Notes: generated from the sequence alone by a model not told the origin. A stretch of DNA of 64,000 nt from Vibrio hyugaensis (GCF_002906655.1 NZ_CP025794.1:3286001-3350000); one strand, 5' to 3'; counted from the stretch's first letter, positions 1 to 9,549 are shown. Translations and numbers: made by a program.

Positions 1-86
1 CCATCTTGATTGGTTTCCTATTTATTCTATTCAACGCCATCGTTGATATTCTACTAGCAATGATTGACCCGAAAATTCGCTACTAA
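1..86 (+). CDS. oppB: Oligopeptide ABC transporter permease OppB, C-terminal end (partial)
   Basis: Only the last 27 codons are present; the reading frame enters at base 3 and ends with TAA at 84-86. The tail is a hydrophobic helix followed by ALLAMIDPKIRY-like residues (seen as LLAMIDPKIRY), the usual ending of OppB/DppB-type inner-membrane permeases. The gene is identified mainly by position: it lies 15 bp before oppC in the same direction, as in oppABCDF operons. The 5' part is outside the window. Confidence 0.85.
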   Translation, partial: ILIGFLFILFNAIVDILLAMIDPKIRY

Positions 87-101
87 CAGGGAAGTATGGT
101 T

Positions 102-1004
102 ATGTTAACGAAAAAAGAGAATCTTGAAGCGGTCGAGAAATTTGCAGAGAACCTGGAAGTTGAAGGCCGTAGTTTGTGGCAAGACGCCCGTATCCGCTTT
201 ATGCGTAACAAAGCGGCAATGGTGAGCTTGTTCATTCTTACATTGATGACGCTGGCGGTAATCTTTTTGCCAATGATTGCCCCATACGCATTTGATGATA
301 CTGACTGGTATGCGATGCACGTCGGTCCGAGTGCTGAACACTGGTTTGGCACGGACAGCTTAGGCCGTGACCTTTACGTGCGTACGCTGATTGGCGGTCG
401 TATCTCTCTAATGGTTGGTGTTCTAGGTGCATTGGTTGCGGTTGTGATTGGTACGCTTTACGGTGCGGCTTCTGGTTTCATCGGCGGTAAAGTTGACCGT
501 ATCATGATGCGTATTCTTGAAATCCTATACGCGGTTCCGTTCATGTTCCTAGTTATCGTTCTGGTAACATTCTTCGGCCGTAACATCGTTCTTATCTTCG
601 TCGCTATCGGTGCTATTGCGTGGCTAGATATGGCTCGTATCGTACGTGGTCAAACGCTAAGTCTACGTAGTAAAGAGTTTATTGAAGCGGCACACGTTTG
701 TGGTGTGAGTAATTGGAAAATCATCACTCGCCATATCGTTCCAAACGTACTGGGTATTGTCGCGGTTTACTCGACACTGCTTATCCCAAGCATGATTCTG
801 ACAGAATCATTCCTTTCATTCCTTGGTCTTGGTGTTCAAGAACCGATGACAAGTTGGGGCGCACTTCTACAAGAAGGTTCGCAAACAATGGAAGTAGCAA
901 TCTGGCAGCTGGCGTTCCCAGCAGCGTTCATGGTTGTGACTCTATTCTGCTTCAACTACGTCGGTGATGGCCTGCGCGATGCGCTGGATCCAAAAGACAG
1001 ATAA
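102..1004 (+). CDS. oppC: Oligopeptide ABC transporter permease OppC
   Basis: Inner-membrane permease that pairs with OppB to form the channel for oligopeptides delivered by OppA. About 300 residues, as in E. coli. It has an N-terminal cytoplasmic segment ending EGRSLWQDAR, a first membrane helix at about residues 30-50, a periplasmic stretch with FGTDSLGRD, and five further helices. The EAA loop (EFIEAAHVCGVSNWKI) that contacts the ATPases is near residue 195. Two in-frame ATGs occur, at 96 and 102. The Shine-Dalgarno AGGGAAG (88-94) is only 1 nt from the first and 7 nt from the second, so 102 is preferred. It is followed 27 bp later by oppD. Confidence 0.95.
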   Translation: MLTKKENLEAVEKFAENLEVEGRSLWQDARIRFMRNKAAMVSLFILTLMTLAVIFLPMIAPYAFDDTDWYAMHVGPSAEHWFGTDSLGRDLYVRTLIGGRISLMVGVLGALVAVVIGTLYGAASGFIGGKVDRIMMRILEILYAVPFMFLVIVLVTFFGRNIVLIFVAIGAIAWLDMARIVRGQTLSLRSKEFIEAAHVCGVSNWKIITRHIVPNVLGIVAVYSTLLIPSMILTESFLSFLGLGVQEPMTSWGALLQEGSQTMEVAIWQLAFPAAFMVVTLFCFNYVGDGLRDALDPKDR

Positions 1005-1031
1005 TTAAAAATAGAAAGAATAAAGGAAGCA

Positions 1032-2006
1032 ATGATGAGTTTATTAGATGTCAAAGATCTGCGCGTAGAATTTACCACTCAAGATGGTATCGTGACCGCA
1101 GTAAACGATTTGAACTTCTCTCTAAACCAAGGTGAAACCCTAGGTATCGTAGGTGAGTCGGGTTCAGGTAAATCACAAACCGTATTCGCTATCATGGGTT
1201 TGCTAGCGAAGAACGGTATCATTTCTGGTAGCGCGAAGTTTGAAGGAAACGAGATCCTTAATCTGCCAGAAAAAGCACTGAACAAGGTTCGTGCGGAACA
1301 GATCGCTATGATCTTCCAAGACCCGATGACGTCCCTTAACCCATACATGAAAGTCAGTGATCAGCTGATGGAAGTACTGATGCTGCACAAAGGTATGGGC
1401 AAAGCAGAAGCGTTCGAAGAATCTGTTCGTATGCTTGAAGCGGTTAAAATCCCAGAAGCTCGTAAGCGTATCACTATGTACCCACACGAGTTCTCAGGCG
1501 GTATGCGTCAGCGTGTAATGATCGCAATGGCACTACTGTGTCGTCCAAAACTGCTTATTGCGGATGAGCCAACAACGGCATTGGACGTTACGGTTCAAGC
1601 GCAGATCATGGATCTGCTGAACGAACTGAAATCTGAGTTCAACACTGCAATCATCATGATCACGCACGATCTTGGTGTTGTTGCAGGTTCATGTGACAAA
1701 GTACTGGTGATGTACGCAGGTCGTACCATGGAGTACGGCACTGTGAACGAAATCTTCTACAACCCAAGCCACCCTTACGCGGAAGGTCTATTGAAGGCAA
1801 TCCCTCGTTTGGATACAGAAGGCGAGATCCTGCCAACAATTCCAGGTAACCCGCCAAACTTACTGCGTCTGCCACCTGGTTGCCCTTACCAAGAGCGTTG
1901 CCACCGCGTGATGGATCGTTGTAAACGCGAAGCACCAATCTTGACACCATTTGGTGATGGTCGTCAGCGTGCATGTTTTTCTGAATGGGAGGCTTGGAGC
2001 AAATGA
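1032..2006 (+). CDS. oppD: Oligopeptide ABC transporter ATPase OppD
   Basis: One of the two ATPases that power peptide import through OppBC, on the cytoplasmic face. The nucleotide-binding domain shows Walker A GESGSGKS at about residues 41-48, the signature FSGGMRQR near 154 and Walker B LLIADEPTTALD near 174. The C-terminal oligo_HPY extension ends with a cysteine cluster (CPYQERCHRVMDRC) of the kind reported to bind an iron-sulfur cluster in some Dpp/Opp ATPases. ATGs lie at 1032 and 1035 behind AAAGGAAG, and either could be used. The stop overlaps the oppF start, which suggests translational coupling. Confidence 0.95.
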   Translation: MMSLLDVKDLRVEFTTQDGIVTAVNDLNFSLNQGETLGIVGESGSGKSQTVFAIMGLLAKNGIISGSAKFEGNEILNLPEKALNKVRAEQIAMIFQDPMTSLNPYMKVSDQLMEVLMLHKGMGKAEAFEESVRMLEAVKIPEARKRITMYPHEFSGGMRQRVMIAMALLCRPKLLIADEPTTALDVTVQAQIMDLLNELKSEFNTAIIMITHDLGVVAGSCDKVLVMYAGRTMEYGTVNEIFYNPSHPYAEGLLKAIPRLDTEGEILPTIPGNPPNLLRLPPGCPYQERCHRVMDRCKREAPILTPFGDGRQRACFSEWEAWSK

Positions 2007-2995
2007 GTACAGATAAAAAACTAATTCTGGATGTGTCTGATCTGAAAGTCCACTTCAGCATTGCATCGAAATCAGCGTGGCCGTGGTCAAAGCCTTCGAG
2101 CCTAAAAGCGGTAGACGGCGTAAATGTTCGTCTGTACGAAGGCGAGACTCTTGGTGTAGTAGGTGAGTCTGGTTGTGGTAAGTCTACGTTTGCTCGCGCG
2201 ATCATTGGTCTTGTTGAAGCTACCGACGGTGAAGTGGTTTGGTTGGGTCAAGACCTGACGAAAATGAAAGACGTTCAACGCCGCGAAACGCGTAAAGAAA
2301 TCCAAATGATTTTCCAAGATCCTTTGGCTTCTTTGAACCCGCGTATGACAGTGGGCGACATCATCGCTGAGCCGCTAGAGACATTCTACCCAGAACTGAC
2401 TAAGCAAGAAGTGAAAGACCGCGTTAAAGAGATGATGGCGAAGGTAGGTCTATTACCTAACGTGATCAACCGTTACCCACACGAATTCTCAGGCGGTCAG
2501 TGTCAGCGTATCGGTATTGCTCGTGCTCTTATCCTAAAGCCTAAGATGATCATTTGTGACGAGCCAGTATCGGCGCTTGATGTATCGATTCAGGCTCAGG
2601 TAGTTAACCTACTGAAAGAGCTACAAAAAGAGCTTGGTCTTTCTTTGGTATTTATCGCGCACGATTTGTCCGTTGTAAAGCACATCTCTGATCGTGTACT
2701 GGTTATGTATCTTGGTAATGCGGTTGAGCTCGGTGAATCAGACGCTTTATTTGCCGATCCAAAGCACCCATACACTCGTGCCTTGATGTCAGCGGTTCCA
2801 ATTCCTGATCCGGAGTTAGAGCGCAACAAAAAGATTCAAATGCTAGAAGGGGACTTACCGTCACCTATTAGCCCACCATCGGGTTGTGTTTTCCGCACTC
2901 GTTGCCCACAAGCGACGGATGAGTGCTCGAAGACTAAACCAAATATCCAAGGCTCTGATGTTCACGCAGTTTCCTGTTTGAACGTAGCGATATAA
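2003..2995 (+). CDS. oppF: Oligopeptide ABC transporter ATPase OppF
   Basis: Second ATPase of the oligopeptide importer, about 330 residues. Walker A GESGCGKST lies near residue 54, the signature FSGGQCQR near 163 and Walker B MIICDEPVSALD soon after. The C-terminal segment again carries cysteines (CVFRTRCPQATDEC). The start chosen is ATG 2003, which overlaps the oppD stop (ATGA) and has GGAG at 1996-1999 and GGGAGG at 1987-1992 upstream. The frame is open to ATG 1985, but that start lies inside the Shine-Dalgarno area. It is the last gene of the operon, with a terminator 25 bp downstream. Confidence 0.95.
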   Translation: MSTDKKLILDVSDLKVHFSIASKSAWPWSKPSSLKAVDGVNVRLYEGETLGVVGESGCGKSTFARAIIGLVEATDGEVVWLGQDLTKMKDVQRRETRKEIQMIFQDPLASLNPRMTVGDIIAEPLETFYPELTKQEVKDRVKEMMAKVGLLPNVINRYPHEFSGGQCQRIGIARALILKPKMIICDEPVSALDVSIQAQVVNLLKELQKELGLSLVFIAHDLSVVKHISDRVLVMYLGNAVELGESDALFADPKHPYTRALMSAVPIPDPELERNKKIQMLEGDLPSPISPPSGCVFRTRCPQATDECSKTKPNIQGSDVHAVSCLNVAI

Positions 2996-3019
2996 TCTAA
3001 TTCAGCCTGTGACGGGCTT

Positions 3020-3054
3020 AAGCGCGGCTCCTTTTATAGGGTCGCGCTTTTTTT
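3020..3054 (+). terminator. Intrinsic terminator of the opp operon
   Basis: Stem AAGCGCG (3020-3026) pairs with CGCGCTT (3043-3049), followed by a run of seven T from 3048. It sits 25 bp after the oppF stop. Confidence 0.85.
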
Positions 3055-3179
3055 ATGCCTACGATTTTTGTTGGTTTAAGTTCATTCGAAATTCTTGAAC
3101 AAGATGGACTAAGCGAACGGATTCCAAGTTCAGTGTGAATCGCTAATATAGTAGAAAATAAAAGATGAGGAGAGCAGTC

Positions 3180-4124
3180 ATGGGTAAGTTAGTTGAAGGC
3201 GTTTGGCAAGACGTATGGTATGACACCAAATCAAGCAATGGTAAATTCGTTCGTGAAGACGCGGGTTTTCGTCATTGGGTGAAAAACAAACCGGGGGCGG
3301 CATTCCAGCCTGAGTCTGGCCGTTACCACTTATACGTTTCGCTTGCTTGTCCGTGGGCGCATCGCACTCTTGTCTTTCGTAAATTAAAAGGTTTGGAAAA
3401 TCACATTGATGTGACGGTTGTTTGTCCCGATATGCTGAGCGAAGGCTGGCAGATGGGATTGCCAGAGCCACTGTTTGGCCATACTCGAATGCACCAAATC
3501 TACACTCAAGCCAAGTCCGATTACACAGGTCGCGTTACCGTTCCGGTTCTATGGGACAAAAAGAGCAATACCATTGTGTCGAATGAGTCTTCAGAAATCA
3601 TCCGTATGTTTAACTCTGAGTTTAACGAGCTAACGGGCAATCACGATGACTATTATCCAGAGCAACTGCAAAGTGTGATCGATGAGTGGAACGACTACAT
3701 TTATCCGAACGTGAATAACGGTGTATACCGTTGTGGGTTTGCCACGACTCAAGAGGCGTATGAAGAGGCTTTTGACTCACTATTCGCTGCGTTGGATAAG
3801 ATTGACGCACATCTTGCGACACATCGTTACTTAGCAGGCAGTACAATCACGGAAGCCGATTGGCGTTTATTCACTACGCTAGTGCGCTTTGATGCGGTTT
3901 ATGTGGGGCACTTTAAGTGTAATAAACAACGCATTGCGGATTACACAAACATTCAAGGCTACTTGAAAGAGTTATACCAAGTAGAAGGTGTGGCAGAGAC
4001 CACCGATTTCTACCATATCAAGCGTCACTACTATTTTAGCCACACTGGGATTAATCCAACTCAAGTGGTGCCAAAAGGTCCGGATTTGGATATAGAATCA
4101 CCGCATGGCCGTGAGTCAATTTAA
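3180..4124 (+). CDS. yqjG: Glutathionyl-hydroquinone reductase (YqjG/ECM4, Xi-class GST)
   Basis: Thioredoxin-fold glutathione transferase of the Xi class. It reduces glutathionyl-hydroquinones to hydroquinones using GSH in the cytoplasm. The class is recognised by the active-site stretch SLACPWAHRTL near residue 50, where the Cys is catalytic, by the N-terminal LVEGVWQD, and by the length of about 314 residues. ATG 3180 has GAGGAG (3167-3172) 7 nt upstream. An in-frame ATG at 3165 overlaps that ribosome site and is rejected. It is monocistronic between two terminators and nothing nearby points to a specific quinone substrate. Confidence 0.9.
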   Translation: MGKLVEGVWQDVWYDTKSSNGKFVREDAGFRHWVKNKPGAAFQPESGRYHLYVSLACPWAHRTLVFRKLKGLENHIDVTVVCPDMLSEGWQMGLPEPLFGHTRMHQIYTQAKSDYTGRVTVPVLWDKKSNTIVSNESSEIIRMFNSEFNELTGNHDDYYPEQLQSVIDEWNDYIYPNVNNGVYRCGFATTQEAYEEAFDSLFAALDKIDAHLATHRYLAGSTITEADWRLFTTLVRFDAVYVGHFKCNKQRIADYTNIQGYLKELYQVEGVAETTDFYHIKRHYYFSHTGINPTQVVPKGPDLDIESPHGRESI

Positions 4125-4140
4125 GTTAATACTTCCCAAG

Positions 4141-4168
4141 AAAAGCGTCATTCACTATGACGCTTTTT
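4141..4168. terminator. Intrinsic terminator after the hydroquinone reductase
   Basis: Perfect 11-bp stem AAAAGCGTCAT (4141-4151) / ATGACGCTTTT (4157-4167) with a 5-nt loop and a T tail. The A-run on the other side could let it work in both directions. Confidence 0.85.
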
Positions 4169-4573
4169 CTATTGGAGGAGGATAAATCCAACAAACGACA
4201 TCCTACGTAACCCGCTCTGTTTTTCGGTGTAGTGTTGGCTGTCATCATGTTGCTATCCCATGTGCTTTCAGATTGTTTTGGAAGTGCGGGTATCTTGGTT
4301 TTAACTGCCGTGTCGAGGATTACAGATGTTACTTACTTTAGGACGACAAAGTAGTCAGTCTCTGGCTATTGATGCTGCTGTAGTCGGCAGCCTTGCATAT
4401 TAGGTGCTCTAGAACAAAGAACAGAATGATGCAAAACCAATTTATTATGCCGCGAGCTAGGTTCCAATCTATAACCATTTTCGAATAAAACTCATTTCGT
4501 TTTCTATACTGCTTTACCAAGTGCTGAGCTTTTTTCGCACTCAAGGCTAGGAATCAAAACAAGGATAGACGAG
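4169..4573. other. Non-coding gap upstream of the M91-like gene
   Basis: About 405 bases without a credible gene. A 68-codon minus-strand frame at 4338-4544 has no ribosome site and no recognisable family. A TATACT hexamer at 4505-4510 could be a -10 box for the downstream gene, but no good -35 sits 16-18 bp before it. I see no repeat or clear regulatory palindrome here. Confidence 0.4.
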
Positions 4574-5194
4574 ATGATTACTGTATTTCCAGGAGTGGTA
4601 GCGGGGACAGGGTTTAAATGGAAAACCGTGGAACAACCTATCACTAAATATAACGACGCTGTGACCTATTTGCGTCAATCCAGTGCCGCGGCAGCACTAT
4701 TAAATTTTCTGGCGGGAGGCGAAGAGGTCACGTTGCTTTGTACAACTGATACGACAAGCAGTTTTTTCCCAGCTGAAATTGTGAAACAAGCAGGCTGCAA
4801 CGTCCGTGGCAGTTTAGTGACTTGGAATCCTTTTGATAGCTTGAATGTAAACGACATCAAGCGCAATAAACCCGTTGGACGCAGTCGTGTGCCAAATAAC
4901 AATGTATCTAGAGGGACGCAGTCACCAGCGGTTGGACTTATTCATGAGTTTGGCCACGCGCGTCAATACATGTTGAAACGAGATTGGTTCATGACGCACT
5001 ATCGCGCTGCCTCAAGTGGTAGCGATAGCGATCGACTCATCATAGAAAATGATAACTTGCTTACCGTAGAGTCCGTCGTTGCTCGCCAGCTCAATGAAGG
5101 TGTGCGTTGGAAGTATAGGGACATCGGATCGAGTAATACGAATTTGAACGTTCAGTATCAATTGAATCGTCCAATGGACCCGATTCTTGTATAG
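4574..5194 (+). CDS. Putative zinc metalloprotease, M91 (NleD-like) effector family
   Basis: A 206-residue protein without a signal peptide or membrane segment. It carries the zincin motif HEFGH at residues 124-128 inside SPAVGLIHEFGHARQ. A downstream LTVESVVARQLNEG stretch (residues 163-176) may supply a third zinc ligand, perhaps Glu166. The layout (a helical front part, a TWNP element near 83-86, then P-x-x-G-L-x-HExxH-A-R, then a second acidic helix) matches my memory of peptidase family M91, which includes the type III effector NleD and toxin-like domains in other secreted proteins. AAGGAT at 4561-4566 precedes ATG 4574. The gene stands alone, so substrate and delivery route are unknown. 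A housekeeping zinc protein cannot be ruled out. Confidence 0.6.
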   Translation: MITVFPGVVAGTGFKWKTVEQPITKYNDAVTYLRQSSAAAALLNFLAGGEEVTLLCTTDTTSSFFPAEIVKQAGCNVRGSLVTWNPFDSLNVNDIKRNKPVGRSRVPNNNVSRGTQSPAVGLIHEFGHARQYMLKRDWFMTHYRAASSGSDSDRLIIENDNLLTVESVVARQLNEGVRWKYRDIGSSNTNLNVQYQLNRPMDPILV

Positions 5195-5205
5195 CAACAT
5201 GAAAT

Positions 5206-5233
5206 AAAAAACCTCGCCGTGGCGAGGTTTTTT
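5206..5233. terminator. Bidirectional terminator between the M91-like gene and pta
   Basis: Stem AAAAAACCTCGCC (5206-5218) / GGCGAGGTTTTTT (5221-5233), with A and T runs on both sides. It serves the convergent genes ending at 5194 (+) and 5254 (-). Confidence 0.9.
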
Positions 5234-5253
5234 ATTCAGAAAGGTGCGGTTAA

Positions 5254-7419
5254 TTAGTTAACTGCTTTTTCTTTTGCTTGGTCAGCTTGATCTGCCTGAA
5301 TCGCAGTTAGAGCAACTGTGTACACGATATCGTCTACTAGTGCACCGCGAGATAGATCGTTTACAGGCTTACGCATACCTTGCAGCATTGGACCGATAGA
5401 AACTAGGTCTGCTGAACGTTGTACCGCTTTGTAAGTCGTGTTACCAGTGTTTAGGTCTGGGAATACGAATACTGTCGCTTTACCTGCTACTGGAGAGTTT
5501 GGTGCTTTAGAAGCAGCAACGTTTTCCATGATAGCTGCGTCGTACTGTAGAGGACCGTCGATCACTAGATCAGGACGTTTCTCTTGAGCAAGCTTAGTTG
5601 CTTCACGTACTTTATCTACGTCTGCACCTTTACCAGATTCACCAGTAGAGTAAGAGATCATAGCAACGCGAGGGTCGATACCGAATGCCGCCGCAGAGTC
5701 AGCAGATTGGATAGCGATTTCAGCAAGCTGTTCCGCTGTTGGATCTGGGTTGATCGCACAGTCACCGTAAACCAGTACTTGGTCAGGTAGCAGCATGAAG
5801 AATACAGAAGATACGATAGACGCATCAGGTGCAGTCTTGATGATTTGGAACGGAGGAACGATAGTGTTCGCCGTAGTGTGAACTGCACCAGAAACTAGGC
5901 CGTCCACTTCGTCGTTCTCAAGCATCATAGTGCCTAGGAATACTGAATCTTGTAGCTTCTCACGAGCAACAACTTCAGTCATGCCTTTCGCGCCACGTAG
6001 CTCAACTAGACGAGCAACGTAGTTTTCACGAACTTCATCAGAGTTGATGATCGTTACGCCAGCACCTAGTGTTACACCTTGCTGTTCAGCAACGCGACGG
6101 ATTTCGTCTGGGTTACCTAGAAGCACACATTCTGCAATGCCGCGCTCAGCACAGATAGCCGCAGCTTTCACTGTACGTGGCTCGTCACCTTCAGGAAGAA
6201 CGATACGCTTACCAGCTTTACGAGCGAACTCAGTTAGCTGGTAACGGAATGCTGGTGGGCTTAGACGACGAGACTTCTGAGTACCCTCAGTCATAGACTC
6301 GATCCAGTTACCGTCGATGTGACCCGCAACGTGTTCGTTGATGAACTCGATACGCTCTTTATCGTCAGCAGGAACTTCGATGCTGAAGCTCTGTAGGTTT
6401 AGAGAAGTCTGCCAAGTGTTACCTTGTGCTTTGAAGATCGGTAGACCGGTTTCGAATGCTGGCTTACATAGACCTGAAATCTCTTCAGGGATATCGTAAC
6501 CACCAGTCAATAGAATGGCACCGATATCAACGCCGTTCATTGCTGCAAGCGCTGCTGCAACGATAACGTCTGGACGGTCTGCTGAAGTAACAAGTAGAGA
6601 ACCTGGTTTGAAGTGCTCAATCATGTTTGGCAGAGAACGTGCACAGAAAGTGATGCTCTTAATACGACGAGTCGCAATGTCACCTTCGTTGATGATGTCA
6701 GCATTTAGGTGCTGAGCCATATCGATAGCACGAGTAGCGATTAGATCGATGCTCCATGGCACACAACCTAGTACACGAATTGGAGAAGTGTTGAAGATTT
6801 CCATCACTTTCATTTCGTTTTGCTTCGCGCTGTCTGCATCGTCAAAGATTTCAGATAGGTCAGGGCGCGTACGGCCAGCTTCGTCAACAGGTGCGTTTAG
6901 CTTGTTGATGATAACGCCAGAGATGTTCTTGTTCTTAGTACCACCGAAGTTAGAACATGCTACTTCGATGCGCTCTTTAAGTTGCGCTGGGTTATCGGTA
7001 CCTGGAGTTGCAACAAGAACGATTTCCGCACCTAGAGTTGCTGCGATTTCCGCGTTCACTTGGTTAGCGAATGGGTGCTTACGAGTTGGTACTAGACCTT
7101 CGATAAGCGTCACGTCTGCGTCTTTGTTGATTTGGTTGTAACGTTCAACAACAGTTTCTAGCAGCTCGTCCATGTTGTCGTTACCGATTAGGCTTTCTGC
7201 AACAGACATCGCTAGAGGTTGACCGATCTTCATATCGCTGTTGTAACCAACGATTGTTGAAGTTAGATCAGGTTGATCGCCGCCAGAACGTGGCTGTGAA
7301 ATTGGTTTGTAGAAAGAAACCTTAACGCCTTTGCGCTCCATAGCGCGAAGAACACCCATGCTTACGCTAGTTAGACCAACACCAGCACTTGCAGGGATAA
7401 GCATAATAGTACGAGACAT
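5254..7419 (-). CDS. pta: Phosphate acetyltransferase
   Basis: Converts acetyl-CoA and phosphate to acetyl phosphate, the first step of the overflow pathway completed by AckA. About 721 residues, matching the long enteric form. The N-terminal P-loop-like domain begins [18 protein letters not shown], the DRTGG domain occupies about residues 215-330, and the C-terminal PTA domain starts near residue 390 (with [12 protein letters not shown]) and carries the active site. The frame is open to 7458, but ATG 7419 matches the family start and has AAAGGTA upstream. It is downstream of ackA on the same strand, across 135 bp that contain two hairpins. Confidence 0.97.
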   Translation of the reverse strand: MSRTIMLIPASAGVGLTSVSMGVLRAMERKGVKVSFYKPISQPRSGGDQPDLTSTIVGYNSDMKIGQPLAMSVAESLIGNDNMDELLETVVERYNQINKDADVTLIEGLVPTRKHPFANQVNAEIAATLGAEIVLVATPGTDNPAQLKERIEVACSNFGGTKNKNISGVIINKLNAPVDEAGRTRPDLSEIFDDADSAKQNEMKVMEIFNTSPIRVLGCVPWSIDLIATRAIDMAQHLNADIINEGDIATRRIKSITFCARSLPNMIEHFKPGSLLVTSADRPDVIVAAALAAMNGVDIGAILLTGGYDIPEEISGLCKPAFETGLPIFKAQGNTWQTSLNLQSFSIEVPADDKERIEFINEHVAGHIDGNWIESMTEGTQKSRRLSPPAFRYQLTEFARKAGKRIVLPEGDEPRTVKAAAICAERGIAECVLLGNPDEIRRVAEQQGVTLGAGVTIINSDEVRENYVARLVELRGAKGMTEVVAREKLQDSVFLGTMMLENDEVDGLVSGAVHTTANTIVPPFQIIKTAPDASIVSSVFFMLLPDQVLVYGDCAINPDPTAEQLAEIAIQSADSAAAFGIDPRVAMISYSTGESGKGADVDKVREATKLAQEKRPDLVIDGPLQYDAAIMENVAASKAPNSPVAGKATVFVFPDLNTGNTTYKAVQRSADLVSIGPMLQGMRKPVNDLSRGALVDDIVYTVALTAIQADQADQAKEKAVN

Positions 7420-7452
7420 TCGTAGAGTACCTTTAGCTATTGGGGGATAAAA

Positions 7453-7495
7453 GCTCAACTCTTATTCCATGAGGTTCAGAGAATAGGAGTTGAGC
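7453..7495 (-). promoter_or_regulatory. Imperfect hairpin in the pta leader
   Basis: GCTCAACTC (7453-7461) and GAGTTGAGC (7487-7495) are exact inverted repeats 25 nt apart, with inner ATTC/GAAT pairing. It lies 34 bp upstream of the pta start in the ackA-pta intergenic region. It could stabilise a processed pta mRNA or influence its translation. There is no U tract. Confidence 0.5.
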
Positions 7496-7513
7496 CCCTA
7501 AGAAATTCGTTTG

Positions 7514-7547
7514 GAAGAAAAACTGGCTAGCCGATGGCTAGCCAGTT
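7514..7547 (-). terminator. Intrinsic terminator between ackA and pta
   Basis: Perfect 12-bp stem AACTGGCTAGCC (7521-7532) / GGCTAGCCAGTT (7536-7547) with a 3-nt loop. On the minus strand it is followed by TTTTTCTT. It begins 8 bp after the ackA stop, so it should lower readthrough from ackA into pta. Confidence 0.75.
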
Positions 7548-7554
7548 CATTCTA

Positions 7555-8751
7555 TTAAAGACCTGTTAGGCGTGCAGTGTCTTCAGCAATTACTAGCTCT
7601 TCGTTAGTAGAGATAACCATTGCTGGGATACGGCTGTTTGCTGTAGTGATAGTACCTTCGCCGCCGAAACGAGCTTTAAGGTTAGCTTCACCATCAACTT
7701 CGATACCGAAGATACCTAGACGGTTTAGAACCATTTCACGGATAGGGCCAGAGTTCTCGCCGATACCGCCAGTGAAAGTGATTGCGTCTAGACGACCTTC
7801 CATAGAAGCCGTGTAACCCGCTACGTACTTAGCTAGACGGTGACAGAACACGTCCATTGCACGAGTTGCTTCTTCTTTCTCACCGTAGTTGTCTTCAACG
7901 AAACGACAGTCAGAAGTCACTTCAGTTAGACCTTGTAGACCAGACTCTTTAGTTAGCATGTTGTTGATTTCTTCAACAGAGTAACCTAGAGCGTCGTGTA
8001 GGTGGAATACGATAGCTGGGTCGATGTCACCACAACGAGTACCCATTACTAGACCTTCAAGAGGAGTAAGACCCATAGAAGTATCTACAGATTGACCGTT
8101 CTTGATCGCACAAACAGATGCACCGTTACCTAGGTGACAGTTGATGATGTTAACTTCTTCAACTGGCTTGTTTAGTAGACCTGCAACTTCACGAGTGATG
8201 AATAGGTGTGAAGTACCGTGCATGCCGTAACGACGGATACCGTGTTCTTTGTATAGTTTGTAAGGAAGAGCGTATAGGAAAGACTCTTCAGGCATAGTTT
8301 GGTGGAACGCAGTGTCAAATACAGCAACGTTTTGAAGCTCAGGGAAGTTGTGCTTAGCAGCTTCGATACCGATGATGTGCGCTGGGTTGTGAAGCGGTGC
8401 GAAAGTCGCAGCGTCTTGAATACCCTTAAGTACTTCGTCAGTGATCAGTGCAGATTGAGTGAACTGCTCGCCACCGTGAACGATACGGTGACCGATAGCG
8501 CCTAGGTTAGCTTTAAGCTCTGGCTTAGAAGCAAGAATAGTTTCAACCATGAACGCTAGCGCTTCTTCGTGTGCTGCACCGTTGCCTAGTTGAGCTTCGT
8601 GTTTACCATCAAGTTTCCACTTGATACGTGCTTCAGGAAGGTGAAGACATTCAGCAAGACCTGATAGGTGCTCTGCACCTGTTTCTGCATCAACAACAGC
8701 AAATTTAAGAGAAGAACTACCGCAGTTTAAAACTAAAACTAGCTTAGACAT
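7555..8751 (-). CDS. ackA: Acetate kinase
   Basis: Interconverts acetyl phosphate and ADP with acetate and ATP. The 398-residue length fits the family. It begins [17 protein letters not shown], the phosphate-1 loop of the ASKHA fold. The acetate-kinase signature HRIVHGGE and the substrate-site stretch [10 protein letters not shown] are present, as is FDTAFH around the catalytic pocket. The gene precedes pta on the same strand, the order also found in E. coli. A long divergent region separates it from yfbV, where its promoter must lie. Confidence 0.98.
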   Translation of the reverse strand: MSKLVLVLNCGSSSLKFAVVDAETGAEHLSGLAECLHLPEARIKWKLDGKHEAQLGNGAAHEEALAFMVETILASKPELKANLGAIGHRIVHGGEQFTQSALITDEVLKGIQDAATFAPLHNPAHIIGIEAAKHNFPELQNVAVFDTAFHQTMPEESFLYALPYKLYKEHGIRRYGMHGTSHLFITREVAGLLNKPVEEVNIINCHLGNGASVCAIKNGQSVDTSMGLTPLEGLVMGTRCGDIDPAIVFHLHDALGYSVEEINNMLTKESGLQGLTEVTSDCRFVEDNYGEKEEATRAMDVFCHRLAKYVAGYTASMEGRLDAITFTGGIGENSGPIREMVLNRLGIFGIEVDGEANLKARFGGEGTITTANSRIPAMVISTNEELVIAEDTARLTGL

Positions 8752-9096
8752 GTGTGACTACCTGTTATTCGTCTGATCAAAATCAGTTAAAGGATGAAAA
8801 ATTAATCACAAGAATAGACGATACCATCGAGGGTGCGTACTAATCTTGGTCAAAAATCGTTCTAATTCCGTATAAAAGAATAGTGATGAACCCATCCATC
8901 ACTATGATGCGATCCGTGCAGATAGGAATCTCAAGTTGCTTAAATTGTAAATAACGGCAACAATGAGATTGAGGGTCTGCAAAGGATAGCGATAATAGGC
9001 AATGATAACAAAAAAATTTTGAAAGAATATTAACTTTCATCAATTTTTTTGCGCCTTCAGTTGAAATGTTCAACTATTTTTTAGTGAGAGAGTGGT
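8752..9096. other. Divergent region between ackA and yfbV
   Basis: 345 bases without a gene, AT-rich. It must hold the promoters of both genes but I cannot place them firmly. The one clear structure is a perfect 9-bp inverted repeat, ATAGTGATG (8880-8888) / CATCACTAT (8897-8905), 129 bp upstream of the ackA start. On the minus strand it is followed by TCTTTT, so it could be an operator or a weak leader terminator. Confidence 0.5.
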
Positions 9097-9549
9097 ATGA
9101 GTAATAAAGTCGGATTGTTCCATAGCCTGAAAGATGGCCAAAACTACATGGAGATCTGGCCGGTTCGTAAAGAGCTGACCGCCATTTTTCCCGAACAACG
9201 CATTATCAAAGCAACGCGTTTCGGCATTAAAGTGATGCCGGCAGTAGCTGCGATCAGTGTTCTCACTCAAATGGCTTTTAACAATTACAATGCGTTACCA
9301 CAAGCCATTGTCGTCGCATTGTTTGCTATCAGTATGCCTTTACAAGGGATGTGGTGGTTAGGCAGTCGTTCTAATACCATATTGCCGCCAGCGCTGGCGT
9401 CTTGGTATCGTGAACTGCACCAAAAGATCACTGAGACTGGCTTTGCACTTGAGCCAGCAAAAGCAAAACCAAGATATAAAGAGTTGGCGATGATCTTGAA
9501 CAGAGCTTTCCGTCAGTTAGATAAAACAGCGCTGGAGCGTTGGTTCTAA
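9097..9549 (+). CDS. yfbV: UPF0208 membrane protein YfbV
   Basis: A 150-residue inner-membrane protein of the DUF412/UPF0208 family, named YfbV in E. coli, where it has been linked to chromosome terminus organisation. Two membrane helices are visible at about residues 45-65 and 67-90, separated by a short polar turn (NNYNALPQ). The rest is cytoplasmic and ends [10 protein letters not shown]. The position divergent from ackA is the same as in E. coli, which strengthens the call. The molecular function is not evident from sequence. Confidence 0.9.
   Translation: MSNKVGLFHSLKDGQNYMEIWPVRKELTAIFPEQRIIKATRFGIKVMPAVAAISVLTQMAFNNYNALPQAIVVALFAISMPLQGMWWLGSRSNTILPPALASWYRELHQKITETGFALEPAKAKPRYKELAMILNRAFRQLDKTALERWF

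Noticed and set aside
1660..2205. 181-codon minus-strand frame across the oppD/oppF junction
   Set aside because: It covers parts of two clear ATPase genes in antisense and resembles no known protein.
4338..4544. 68-codon minus-strand frame in the gap before the M91-like gene
   Set aside because: No ribosome site, promoter or family; composition not protein-like.
6749..7141. 130-codon plus-strand frame opposite pta, and similar frames opposite ackA and metG
   Set aside because: Antisense shadows of highly expressed genes with strong codon bias; no start signals or recognisable domains.
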